DNA of 27,108 nt. Origin: Blautia sp. (GTDB lineage Bacteria > Bacillota > Clostridia > Lachnospirales > Lachnospiraceae). Position numbers and translations under genes: made by a program. Below are positions 16,401 through 24,762 of the stretch, one piece after another; within the stretch, counting starts at the first letter, position 1; every line of letters starts with the position of its first letter. The stretch covers positions 1-27,108 of the forward strand of contig JAUUSJ010000046.1 of the NCBI GenBank assembly GCA_030841965.1. Reading direction: 5' to 3'. The notes beneath the pieces were generated by a model. It did not search any database and was not told the DNA's origin. It saw nothing but the letters and a program-made list of their open reading frames with translations.

Positions 16401-16984
16401 GAGTAGGCTAAAAAAACCATCTCGCGAATAAGATTTACATATTCCTCTTTTGGACCATCGAAGCCAAATTCCATCGTCTTTCCCGAATCATCTAAGAAAA
16501 CTTCGTAAATTCGATAAATTAACTGTTCAAACTCTTCATCCGTAATTGCATATTTACGACGTATGGCAGTGACATCTAAGCGCAAATTATCCGTCTGAAA
16601 GGTCTCTAGCTCAGGAAGTTCTTTTTTCTTCTCTTGCTCCGCATCATATTCATGATTGAAATTTTCATCACTTATTCCTAAAAACTCTTCTGGCTTATCT
16701 GTATAATCCCTTAATGACTTCCTATTTAAAATAAATCCAGTAAAAAATGGTGTAGGTCTTCCAAATGTATCCATTCCACCCTTTATAATATGAGAAATAT
16801 AAAAATCGTTTTTCTCTTTTCCATATCCTGCATCTAGTATAAATGGAATATCTGCAGTCACTGCAGGTATTGTTGTATACATAGCAGTAAATTCTTTCTC
16901 CATTACCTGCGTAACCTCTCTCGAAGCACCAGTAATCTGCCATCCAGACTTTGCACGGTATCTATTAATTTGTTGTATTTTCAT
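13499..16984 (-). CDS. Large single-pass membrane protein resembling GTPase-associated protein 1 (GAP1)
   Basis: The 1161-residue product has three regions. Residues 1-about 290, starting with QQINRYRAKSGWQ and a later FFTGFILN and ITFSNYQITG, resemble the N-terminal domain of GAP1-type proteins that accompany TRAFAC GTPases; I call this by resemblance only. Residues about 290-840 are a charged, mostly helical middle with coiled-coil-like stretches. A highly basic run (KRQRKKEKKRNRR) precedes one membrane helix at about 848-873, which predicts an inside N-terminus and an external C-terminus. Residues about 875-1161 start with a low-complexity acidic, Ser/Thr/Glu-rich linker and then repeat strand patterns (YALDYD, LLYCIANS, FCLYKEYIVAL) like a partial beta-propeller. 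The gene starts 11 nt after the GTPase gene stop with GGGAGG, so it is coupled to that GTPase. A signal from outside to the GTPase, or the reverse, is a plausible role. Confidence 0.62.
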   Translation of the reverse strand: MKIQQINRYRAKSGWQITGASREVTQVMEKEFTAMYTTIPAVTADIPFILDAGYGKEKNDFYISHIIKGGMDTFGRPTPFFTGFILNRKSLRDYTDKPEEFLGISDENFNHEYDAEQEKKKELPELETFQTDNLRLDVTAIRRKYAITDEEFEQLIYRIYEVFLDDSGKTMEFGFDGPKEEYVNLIREMVFLAYSVTPPSLRNRITFSNYQITGMMNRMFTVMEADGCGQNTNIWFNLKTREFSELSGDKDEIYLRTKHLSCLAFYTDEERKEVLGKIDDNLKEIYKNPSVKPGESLQTALLAAFLAMPGVDEKCINSLDILGKYMGKLLYMKADKTELIEQELAVLLEWAKENNFEIPDNYFKRCQNYYFSTQNEDYKKIFLRIIPTRKASALKKSLKDAIKESSSKRVDDFIAKLIQGLDEDNYDVWTKDVVALLEERYLTTESSELKDCYYEYIGQINLSLLSKEELKETIEKSILQVKASRENDVKERAIGVLKSQVKNLDKNGIELSKDNTRKKLLKICLRSGLEYEEALFDAVKRYYQDIYLSKPVEEAVEYYKELRDNCPDMGIEVEQELRQETGKTEDEILDYYYVKYQVPKQIRDYDNLYTQLMFIDGFPVINKSYKCLLEKYSDSLDRRMYKNKNNNSELSKMYRKLKKELEKLKDIGISINKMKDSIEEYFWKYVDIEGMSRDEFVQYSQKIQGDYNKKKEAIKRYWKAMDDFELSINSQYPLDENIVIALTTDQYIKDSDIRKENIRETIGSRRYTKDTELSLDALLMRYFDQKGGFSDSGFGEKFLENLTPVQQEQIEDSIVLRICDEDGAIFAAIKKGIKRQRKKEKKRNRRSPLKIIIPVLGLAFILTVGIVVAEVFIFSGRDDSKKEVSNSKTEKESAPTTTEYREEVTETNNANPKETLEAEASKAYEYWSSLNPDPQDIENEQKSIKEEQRIENVGFYVKKGEDENNKEKSQIYALDYDQDNKESKLVGAKSQYSNVLVDNGLLYCIANSDSDSGSTSIIYSYKYNDNGDVDGKVKALTGDAVLEKEGGEKISGFCLYKEYIVALIINENDANTGWIECVNLETKEAFQGDELSKYFDVDEATKIEDIVKYNDDLYGIIKEEESAKKISSLSDVVKQSHNDDTGSQNGESTTESTKGKDSSNE

Positions 16985-16995
16985 TCCTATCCTCC

Positions 16996-18609
16996 CTAAG
17001 CATCTACTCCTTGAATTACACCAAGCTCATAGAGAATCCAAGTAAGAGGTTCCTCAATTCTACATGGAGCTGGAAATTGTTCCATCCAATACTCTATCAT
17101 AGAAGTATTATTTATAATCTCATCAAAATTTAATATAACTTCGCTACTATCTTCTGGACTATATCCCAAAAATACCTGTTTTTTTCCTTTATATAATGGA
17201 GGCATAATTTTTCTTACCTTTAAATCCTTAATCGCTTCTTCTGCTCCAAAATTCGGATCTAAATCAATATATAAAGGATCCTCCTCTGAACCAATATTAT
17301 ATCTAGGCTGTGGTGGTACACCTAAAGCAGATACCGCAAAAAAGGCCGTCTTTTTAAAATTATTCCTCAATTTATCCTGAATAGAACCGTCTGGCTCTAA
17401 TTTTTTCATTAACTGAATCATCGCCCCCGCCATATAATTATAACTTTGTTGATAGAATCCTTTTTTATCTGTTTTTCTATCAATATTCTTAAAGATTACA
17501 CTACTCTCATTAATACCTGAAACCATACCATTTAATAATTTCTCCTTAATACGGTCACTCTTAGAGAGAGTCGCAGCCATAATTGGATGTTCTTCTTGGC
17601 TTTTTCCACTATTATCAAAAAACTCAACAAGAGCTTCTGTCACCATATCTACTTCATTCGTCACATTTCCCATCGCAAGGGCTGGAAATTGCTCAGGATC
17701 TATTAACATAATAATAGCCTGTGAATGTAATAAATATGGTCCATACTTGAAAAGCATTTCATCACTAATACAATTTTCTCCCGCTATATCATAAAATACT
17801 AAAGTGTAATCTTCCTGCTCTCCTGCTCTATTTGCAGTAATATTCATGACAATTGGATCATACATTGTTCCCTCTTGCGTACCTGCTGGAAGAACTTGTC
17901 CCTTCATAATCGGCTCTTTTACCTTCACATTGAATTTCGAGTTTACAATAATACCTGCATTTGCCAATGTCTTATTAATACTTTGCAATAATTGATTTAA
18001 ATAAACTGTTTTTCCCGAGCCTGTAATACCGACAAGCGAGATAAAAATCACTTTATTCTTTCCATAATTTGGTGCTAAACGGTTATGGCAATGTGGGCAT
18101 AACCGCTGTGTTGAATTTCCTGCATAATAATCCTTTGTTCTAACCAAAAATTTATCTGTATAGACAAGACCGTCCGCCTTATTTTGATGATAAAGCATTT
18201 GATCGTCCCACGTTGGACGGATAACTGGACTCTTCCAATTATCTTTTTCTTCCCTCTGATCTAACATAATATCAAACTTAGCCCAAAATTTTTCTAATTC
18301 TGGGTCTCCTTTTTGCTCTTCAAACTTACGAGCAATCTCATTCTCTTCCGTTTTTTCTTCCAACAAATCATCATCGTCTCCATATAACTCTTCTAATTGC
18401 TCATCAGAAAGGGCATTTTTTACTGTTACAGAACGAAAATGAACTTGATCATGTGAAAATGATTCAAAACAATATGGACATAAAATATGATTCCAATCTG
18501 CATCTTCTAACTCTATTGGTGGCTTTGGGTTTACCCTTGGCGGTGTTTTTTTTGGTTCGTCATGTTTTTCTTTGGAATTTCTCCCAAAAATACTTCCTAT
18601 AAATCCCAT
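16996..18609 (-). CDS. Zinc-ribbon TRAFAC-like GTPase, main copy
   Basis: A 537-residue cytosolic NTPase. Cysteine pairs C44/C47 (LCPYC) and CPHC near residue 168 look like halves of a zinc ribbon, separated by an acidic, low-complexity-like region. The P-loop is GITGSGKT at residues 194-201. FYDIAGEN acts as G3 (DxxG) about 70-80 residues later, and SKSD (LSKSD) is the G4 specificity loop, pointing to guanine nucleotide. The sequence type agrees with the TRAFAC-related GTPases found in GAP1-associated gene sets; the exact family should be confirmed. The gene follows the 228-aa gene by 13 nt and precedes the GAP1-like gene by 11 nt, strong evidence that these act together. It has a close paralogue at 5129-6751. 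No membrane segment or signal is present. Confidence 0.85.
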   Translation of the reverse strand: MGFIGSIFGRNSKEKHDEPKKTPPRVNPKPPIELEDADWNHILCPYCFESFSHDQVHFRSVTVKNALSDEQLEELYGDDDDLLEEKTEENEIARKFEEQKGDPELEKFWAKFDIMLDQREEKDNWKSPVIRPTWDDQMLYHQNKADGLVYTDKFLVRTKDYYAGNSTQRLCPHCHNRLAPNYGKNKVIFISLVGITGSGKTVYLNQLLQSINKTLANAGIIVNSKFNVKVKEPIMKGQVLPAGTQEGTMYDPIVMNITANRAGEQEDYTLVFYDIAGENCISDEMLFKYGPYLLHSQAIIMLIDPEQFPALAMGNVTNEVDMVTEALVEFFDNSGKSQEEHPIMAATLSKSDRIKEKLLNGMVSGINESSVIFKNIDRKTDKKGFYQQSYNYMAGAMIQLMKKLEPDGSIQDKLRNNFKKTAFFAVSALGVPPQPRYNIGSEEDPLYIDLDPNFGAEEAIKDLKVRKIMPPLYKGKKQVFLGYSPEDSSEVILNFDEIINNTSMIEYWMEQFPAPCRIEEPLTWILYELGVIQGVDA

Positions 18610-18622
18610 TTTTTCCTCCCTC

Positions 18623-19309
18623 TTAGCTATAGCGTATTCTAACTTTATAAATATCTTTATACTTTGGCAATACTACTACATTTACTCCTGTTGTTTCTGT
18701 CGGCAATACTAATGTAATCTTTTTATTCGGTCGAAAAAAGTCTGCTGGAATTGGATACCTCGTTCCCTCTCCATCCACGCTATAATAGACAATGTCATCT
18801 GCCAATTTTGTTCCCGCCGAACATTTTAATTCAATATTACATAAATACTGTTTATTTATAAATCTTCCCTGTGTTATTCTCTCCAGTGAAGCATCTATAT
18901 TTACTGGAATAGTCAAGGTTATATTCTTTTCTTCTCCAATATAAACCTCTTCTGTCCCTTCTTTTATCCAAAAAGCCTGTATTCTACTTCCAGGTTTCGC
19001 CGATATAGGAGTAGAGCCCTGTCGATTATCCATAATATGCTCTGATACATAGAAAAAGTTATATACCTCTTCTCTCTCGGTATACTCCCATCGACCCTCT
19101 GCTCCAAAGCATATTCCCCTTAATCCAGCTTTCAATTCCTCATCCTCATTCATCCCATCTAATGTAAGAGGATCAGAAAATAAATTGGATACACAAAAAA
19201 GAAAACCTTTTGCTTTTGCCTTGTATTGAAGCCGCACAAGGATGTTTCCACCCTTCATAGAATAGGAACTTCCTAATATTCCATTTGTCTTATCTACTAG
19301 AAATTCCAT
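18623..19309 (-). CDS. Beta-rich protein of unknown function
   Basis: I recognise no family in this 228-residue product. It is dominated by short predicted strands (for example NILVRLQYKAK, ITLTIPVNID, ITLVLPTE, VNVVVLPKY), with few helices, suggesting a beta-sandwich or immunoglobulin-like fold. No signal peptide or membrane segment is seen. The ATG is one nt after the stop of the 613-aa gene, and an AGGAGGAG site lies within that gene's end, so translation of the two is coupled and a complex between them is likely. The next gene is the main GTPase. It probably is a small structural subunit of the system. Confidence 0.75.
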   Translation of the reverse strand: MEFLVDKTNGILGSSYSMKGGNILVRLQYKAKAKGFLFCVSNLFSDPLTLDGMNEDEELKAGLRGICFGAEGRWEYTEREEVYNFFYVSEHIMDNRQGSTPISAKPGSRIQAFWIKEGTEEVYIGEEKNITLTIPVNIDASLERITQGRFINKQYLCNIELKCSAGTKLADDIVYYSVDGEGTRYPIPADFFRPNKKITLVLPTETTGVNVVVLPKYKDIYKVRIRYS

Positions 19310-19310
19310 C

Positions 19311-21152
19311 TTACTCTTCTCCTCCTAAAAACTTATTACAGTCAAAATTATAGACTTGCATTCTCTCTACAATCTCTTGTCTGCTTGTCTCAACAATCCA
19401 TTCATCTTTTGCCTCATCTTTTAGGTTGCGGATGAATTTTGCCTGAGAAAATACCATGCAATAGGAATCTCCATTTGGAATGCCTCCAAAATTAAACCTA
19501 CATTCATCTTGCATAAATCCCGCATTTTGAAAAGCAAGACTATCCATAATGGCATGAGCTCCACCGTCTGTTCTGAGTGCAATTTCATCTTCAAATGAAC
19601 ACATATAAATATCTTCATGTACAGTTGTATAGTTTTCAAATACCTTCCGAAGATTATCACAGTATTCTTCTACGCTTCCACATACAGTATCTAACTGCTT
19701 TTTATACCTATCGTACTCAAATAAATGCCCCACTCGGTTTTCATAATAATCTGTTACCTGACTCGGTATAAAGCCAATATTTAATCTCTGTCTCGTTTCA
19801 TCCTTAATCTTTTGAAATGCCTCCGCTTTTTCCCAAATTTCTTTTAGAACTTCCTGAGCCAGCTTTCCCGTCCGCTGATAAAATTCTTGCTTTGCCTTAT
19901 TGGTCGCCAATATCCATAAATTTTGTTCTAATTTTGCATCATTTCTCAAAATCCCTGTCATAAGAGGCTGTAGTTCAGACAAATCTCTCAGAATTTCTTC
20001 TTCCGATTCTTTTTTGAACTCAAGCAACTCATAATCGGAATATGTCTTCAAAATCTCATTTTGAATACTCTCTCGGATTTCCTCTTTTTTTAATTCAAAG
20101 TACCGCTCTGCGACCTGCACAAAATTCTCTTTTACAAACCTTGACCAGATTCCTTCTGTCCCTTCTTCCATAATCTGATGAAATTCTAAAAAATCTGTTA
20201 TATTTCCTTTTCTCAGATTATCTTTTCCTGGGAATTCCGGGAAATATCTCATTTGGTCTGGTCTAATACAGCGCTTTTGTAATTCCAATTCAAAACTTTC
20301 TTCCAGAGAAAATCTATTCATTCGTTTTCGGAATGCATGGGAGGAAGCATCGAAATCCATCGCTTTTATAATCTTTGTCTGGAGATCTAATATTCCTATT
20401 AGCGTAGACTGTGCGATGGCTTTCGACGGTTTACTAAGACCGATATAGGACGCTGTGCAACCAGTCTCCGACTGAAATAAAACTTTAGACATGGTTGTAG
20501 ATGCATCTATCTTCATATTTTTAGGAATATCATAAGAATTAGCCAGATAAATTAAATTTGCAACAATTCTATAATTATCTGCCTTCTCCTCCTCCGATAA
20601 AAATCGACCATTATAAAGCTTATCACTCAACACAATGAGAGAATCAATCCTTTTTTTCTTTCTCAGACTGCATAATTTCTCTACTTTTCTTCTGCTCTCC
20701 ATTCGCTCTTTTCTCGTCTTTTCAGCTACCATAAGCGCCAAAATAATCTGAGCATCCAACTCCCACGCCAATTCCTTTTCCTCAAATAATTGAATATAAG
20801 AATCTATCTTTTCATCTTTGCTATCCAAGAAAAAAACAAGTTTTACATCATGATAAATACGAAAAATATTTCTCGTTGATTTTAATTGAACAATATGGGA
20901 ATCAATATCATCTAATAATTCGTCAATTGATTTAATCTCGTCTGGATAAGATAAAACGAGATTTTGTTCCGAAATATTATTCCAGCCCTGTCGAATCGTA
21001 TCATTGATACTATTCATATACTCGCTTTCTAAAAATGCATCACCCAAGCCAATAAAGAGAACAGGAGAATAAGGTCCATACTGAAAACCAATAAAATTAT
21101 TCTTTTTCGATATATATTCCGTGCACTGTTTTATTAAATTTTTTACTGGCAT
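19311..21152 (-). CDS. Unrecognised 613-aa partner of the tubulin-like protein
   Basis: A soluble 613-residue protein. Residues 27-43 (PYSPVLFIGLGDAFLES) look like the first strand and loop of a nucleotide-binding or tubulin-like fold, but the glycine-rich loop is degenerate. Around residues 170-210, RIDSLIVLSDKLYNGRF followed by NYRIVANLIYLANS recalls a segment found in Tub_2-like proteins, so it could be a diverged, non-GTP-binding relative or partner; this is a weak resemblance. Residues about 340-480 are long, charged helices (coiled-coil-like). The gene lies after the tubulin-like gene, separated by a long-loop stem that can form a terminator right in front of its GGAG ribosome site, so its expression may be set independently. 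It is translationally coupled to the 228-aa gene. No membrane segment is present. Confidence 0.75.
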   Translation of the reverse strand: MPVKNLIKQCTEYISKKNNFIGFQYGPYSPVLFIGLGDAFLESEYMNSINDTIRQGWNNISEQNLVLSYPDEIKSIDELLDDIDSHIVQLKSTRNIFRIYHDVKLVFFLDSKDEKIDSYIQLFEEKELAWELDAQIILALMVAEKTRKERMESRRKVEKLCSLRKKKRIDSLIVLSDKLYNGRFLSEEEKADNYRIVANLIYLANSYDIPKNMKIDASTTMSKVLFQSETGCTASYIGLSKPSKAIAQSTLIGILDLQTKIIKAMDFDASSHAFRKRMNRFSLEESFELELQKRCIRPDQMRYFPEFPGKDNLRKGNITDFLEFHQIMEEGTEGIWSRFVKENFVQVAERYFELKKEEIRESIQNEILKTYSDYELLEFKKESEEEILRDLSELQPLMTGILRNDAKLEQNLWILATNKAKQEFYQRTGKLAQEVLKEIWEKAEAFQKIKDETRQRLNIGFIPSQVTDYYENRVGHLFEYDRYKKQLDTVCGSVEEYCDNLRKVFENYTTVHEDIYMCSFEDEIALRTDGGAHAIMDSLAFQNAGFMQDECRFNFGGIPNGDSYCMVFSQAKFIRNLKDEAKDEWIVETSRQEIVERMQVYNFDCNKFLGGEE

Positions 21153-21173
21153 TATCTTCTCTCCTTCAAAAAA

Positions 21174-21270
21174 GGGGCTATCGTATCAAAGAAATTTTCT
21201 ACAAGATATAATGAAATGATTTAAATTTTATTTATATTTTGTATGTATTCTCAACGATAGCCCCCTTTTT
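21174..21270 (-). promoter_or_regulatory. Long-loop stem with U-tract, likely attenuator
   Basis: GGGGCTATCGT at 21174-21184 and its complement at 21254-21264 form an 11-bp perfect stem, extended by a T/A run on both outer sides, with a loop of about 69 AT-rich nt. On the minus strand the 3' arm ends in TTTTTT, which is followed at once by the GAAGGAG ribosome site of the 613-aa gene. Partial termination here would give the vWA and tubulin genes more transcript than the downstream genes. Confidence 0.65.
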
Positions 21271-21284
21271 TATTTCTTTAAATT

Positions 21285-24200
21285 TTATTCAAAAGCATCT
21301 ACATAATCCTCTAATAAGTCAATAAATTTCGTGTAGAACTCATCTATCTCAGCTGCACGTTTATCCTTTTTCCATGCAAGCTTTAATTTTTTCATTTCTG
21401 ATGGGCTAAGCTTCTTTAAGATCTTTCTTGCTTGCTCATCATCTCCCTCTTGAAGATTATCCATCTTCTCCTCTGCCTGCTCTGTAATTAGCTCCCTAAT
21501 ATCTTCATCCATTTCTTTGAAACTTAAGAAAGTCTGGAAATATTTAAATTTAGCATATGGCATATTTTTATTATATAAAATCTCCTCTTCTTCTGTACGT
21601 TTTTCAACATAGGTGAAAAGGATTTTTCCAATTCCTTCTTCTAAAATACCTGTAGCTAATGCATGAACAAATGTATTGAGTAATACTTCATCCCCTTCTG
21701 CCTCATTATTCATAAGCCCTAATCTTTCTTTTGCCATCTGAAGTCCCTCATAGAGTGCCACAGAGTCCATTAAGGCTCTTGTCATAACTGGAGAATGGAT
21801 AATATTATCTAGAGCAATCTTTTCTTTTCCATGATGCGCAACACTATATTCTTGATTTTTCTCCATCTTAATTGTGGTTATAAGTTTATCTATCTCATAA
21901 TCCTTATCTGCAATAATAGCTGCTACATCCTGTTCTTCACTTGTAAAATACTGCTCTTTCAAATCCTTATACGCTGCCATCTCTTTGAATTCATCAAAAT
22001 CTTCTACTTTGTTGTCGCCATAGCACCCCATTGCTTTTAGAAATTGCACCATCTCTTCATTTTCTATTACATTTAATGTACACTTATCAACAAGTTCTCC
22101 TGATTTTTGAATTCTTATAATTCCCGCTTCTTTTGCTACCTCAAATGCCTTTGCAACTTTATCTCCATTTTTTACAAGATTAGCATTTAAGCTATATGGA
22201 ATTGGAGTAATAAGCATGTCAGCCCATCTCTCTCCCTCACGTCCATATAAATGAAGTCCTTCTTTTTTCGCTCCATCATATTTCTCTTTCATTAATTCCA
22301 ATCCATGATATCCATATAATGGAAGTCCACTATAGAAACGTAACATAAAAATACGGTCTCCAATCTTTGAAGGTCGTAATACACATTCTCCCTCTATCTT
22401 TTTAAAGTCTTGTGCTGCCTGTTTAATGTCAGATGCATCATTTGGAAAAGATAAACTAACCATAGAAACAACATCTTGTACATTTATACTAGAAGAACAC
22501 CAGAATAACGGTTCTGATTCCTGTCTTAAAGGAATATACAAATCTGTCTGCAATTTTTGAGCAATCTCTCCTGGTTTAGAACCTGGATATTTTTCTGTAA
22601 GATAATTTTGCAAAGATTTGTTCATTTCCTCTGTAAACTGTTCACTGATAAATTTATTTACAAGTCTTCCGATCTGATACTCATCATCAGATAACCATAT
22701 TTCTGCGTTTTCAATCAAAAGTCTCACAAGTGCTCCCATAGCATCCTCTGGTTTTGTCTGAGAGAGTACTTCATCCAAATGTGGCTTGATTTTTTTAAAT
22801 TCCATAATACGCATTGTAAATCCATCATCTGCTGGATCATCCGCATGTCCACCATCAAAATAATGTGCATTTGTATTAAATGTTTCATTTAACTCTTCTA
22901 ATACTTTTTTCAATTTTCCAAAATACGTCTGATAGAGGATATTCACCTTAGACTTAAATCCTATAATCAATTTATCTACATTTTCGTAGACACTGACTTC
23001 CAATCTTCTCTGATACCAAACGCTAATCTGGAATAAATAATTTTCATAAGCTTCTGTCTCATGTTTTTTAATTAGTCCATCTTTCTTGGAATTCACAAAT
23101 ATCTGCTTTGCATTCTCCATTACTTCACTCTGATGATCCGCCTGATGTTTCCACTCTTTTGTCTGCTTTTCAGCCTCTAAATGTAATCCCTGCAAAATAT
23201 CTTGAAGGTCTTTTCCTATTCTATTTAGCATAGCTGCCGCATAGCATGGACCCTTTGTCGTGTCATAGCATAACTCAATTAACTTATTAAATAATTCCCC
23301 TATCAATGCCATCGCATTTGTATTTTCTTCAAAGGATTTTAATTCCGTATTTAAAGCATGATAATTTTTTTCAATCTGTCCTTGTTGCTCAAACAGCCAG
23401 TCATCCATCGGTCTTAATATCGCTTCAGGGTGAACATTTGGAGTTCTAAATTGCTTTGCAACTGATTTTTCAATAATTGGCACAGGTCTAACAGGTTTTA
23501 CCTTATCTTTAATTCGTTTTTTCAATGCTGGTACAGTAAGACCCATTTTCTCCTCCGCAAATTTGACTACATCTTGATCAATTGGAAGACGAAGAAGATT
23601 GCCTGACATTTTTTTGTAAAGCTCTGTAGCAAGGTAAGTAGCAATCTGCGTCATTGGCATTTCTGCATTTGACGCTCCCATAATATGATATCGATTATAA
23701 GCTCCATGCTCCATTTTAGTTGCATTCATCACGTTTATTTTATGTTCAACATTAGCAAGATTTCCCTTTGGAGTAATCACTTGTTGAGCTGCCACTTGTA
23801 CTGCTTTTGATAAATATGACATGATATAATCAGCCACTACATTCATGCTATAATCAAAGGCTCTCTTTTTGGTATTTCCATTGGCATCTAATGCTGAAAC
23901 TAAATGACACATATCTACAGGGGCGTCATTTGTTTCAACTTTAAAATTTCCATAATCCTGAATAAATTTACCTTTATTCTCTTTTAAATTCATTAAATAA
24001 TCTAATTCCATTAGAGCCGCGTATCCGTTAGTATAATTTCCATCAATCCCAACTGTATTTGCTGCAACTTCTGGAATTGTTGTAATAACATCTGGCAAAA
24101 AGAAATAACCAAAAACTGTAGCTCCGCCAATATGCAAATCTGCCAAAACTTTTCTCACAATGTAACAAACATCAATAAAACATCCGCTTCCCATACCACC

Positions 24201-24740
24201 TGAAATTCCTGCTATAATATGAATAACCAAATCTCCTGATATTCTCCCAGAAATTGCAAGATTAATTGATTCCTTAATTTTCTGATAAACTAGCTGTGAT
24301 TCATTAATAAGTAAATATCTACCTAATTGCCTAATTCCTCCTGCACCATTTAAATCTGCCGGAATTGGAATTTTATCTGCTTCCAACCACTGAAATTGTG
24401 ATTTTTCCATCATATTTTTTAAATTAACTCCATCTGTAAATTTTGTTTTTATATGAGGATCTTGGAGATTTACAAATTCTCCATAATAATTAAGTCCTGT
24501 ACCAGCTACCCACTCTGTATCTGAATCAATCTCCAAAAAACGAATATGCTCATAAGCTGGAATATCGCTATCAGGATCATCTGGAATTAATTGTTTATAT
24601 ACTTTTTTCTTCAATCTATCCAGTGCTTTGGCTCCTGTTCCTCCAACTCCAATTACAACAACTGGTGCTTCATCCTGCTGTGATTGCTGTGCGTTACTAA
24701 TAATTCCTCCACCAGTTTCCAATAATAATGATTGATACAT
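21285..24740 (-). CDS. Tubulin-like GTPase (Tub_2 type), 1151 aa
   Basis: A large tubulin homologue. The N-terminal nucleotide loop is GVGGTG at residues 31-36, followed by LDRLKKKVY, and the tubulin-signature loop appears as GGMGSG at residues 181-186 inside IIAGISGGMGSGCF. Together these mark the GTP-binding tubulin/FtsZ fold, covering about residues 25-400. The remaining 750 residues are mainly helical, including long charged segments near 560-720, and have no membrane segment. The first 24 residues (MYQSLLLETGGG...) precede the core and are conserved in the remnant copy. It begins 22 nt after the secreted vWA gene, with a GAGGAGG site. It may form filaments or a GTP-dependent scaffold on the cytosolic side of the membrane; that is family-based inference, as Tub_2 proteins are poorly characterised. 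A gutted paralogue lies at 7049-7848. Confidence 0.93.
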   Translation of the reverse strand: MYQSLLLETGGGIISNAQQSQQDEAPVVVIGVGGTGAKALDRLKKKVYKQLIPDDPDSDIPAYEHIRFLEIDSDTEWVAGTGLNYYGEFVNLQDPHIKTKFTDGVNLKNMMEKSQFQWLEADKIPIPADLNGAGGIRQLGRYLLINESQLVYQKIKESINLAISGRISGDLVIHIIAGISGGMGSGCFIDVCYIVRKVLADLHIGGATVFGYFFLPDVITTIPEVAANTVGIDGNYTNGYAALMELDYLMNLKENKGKFIQDYGNFKVETNDAPVDMCHLVSALDANGNTKKRAFDYSMNVVADYIMSYLSKAVQVAAQQVITPKGNLANVEHKINVMNATKMEHGAYNRYHIMGASNAEMPMTQIATYLATELYKKMSGNLLRLPIDQDVVKFAEEKMGLTVPALKKRIKDKVKPVRPVPIIEKSVAKQFRTPNVHPEAILRPMDDWLFEQQGQIEKNYHALNTELKSFEENTNAMALIGELFNKLIELCYDTTKGPCYAAAMLNRIGKDLQDILQGLHLEAEKQTKEWKHQADHQSEVMENAKQIFVNSKKDGLIKKHETEAYENYLFQISVWYQRRLEVSVYENVDKLIIGFKSKVNILYQTYFGKLKKVLEELNETFNTNAHYFDGGHADDPADDGFTMRIMEFKKIKPHLDEVLSQTKPEDAMGALVRLLIENAEIWLSDDEYQIGRLVNKFISEQFTEEMNKSLQNYLTEKYPGSKPGEIAQKLQTDLYIPLRQESEPLFWCSSSINVQDVVSMVSLSFPNDASDIKQAAQDFKKIEGECVLRPSKIGDRIFMLRFYSGLPLYGYHGLELMKEKYDGAKKEGLHLYGREGERWADMLITPIPYSLNANLVKNGDKVAKAFEVAKEAGIIRIQKSGELVDKCTLNVIENEEMVQFLKAMGCYGDNKVEDFDEFKEMAAYKDLKEQYFTSEEQDVAAIIADKDYEIDKLITTIKMEKNQEYSVAHHGKEKIALDNIIHSPVMTRALMDSVALYEGLQMAKERLGLMNNEAEGDEVLLNTFVHALATGILEEGIGKILFTYVEKRTEEEEILYNKNMPYAKFKYFQTFLSFKEMDEDIRELITEQAEEKMDNLQEGDDEQARKILKKLSPSEMKKLKLAWKKDKRAAEIDEFYTKFIDLLEDYVDAFE

Positions 24741-24762
24741 AATTTTTCTCCTCCTCTATGTA

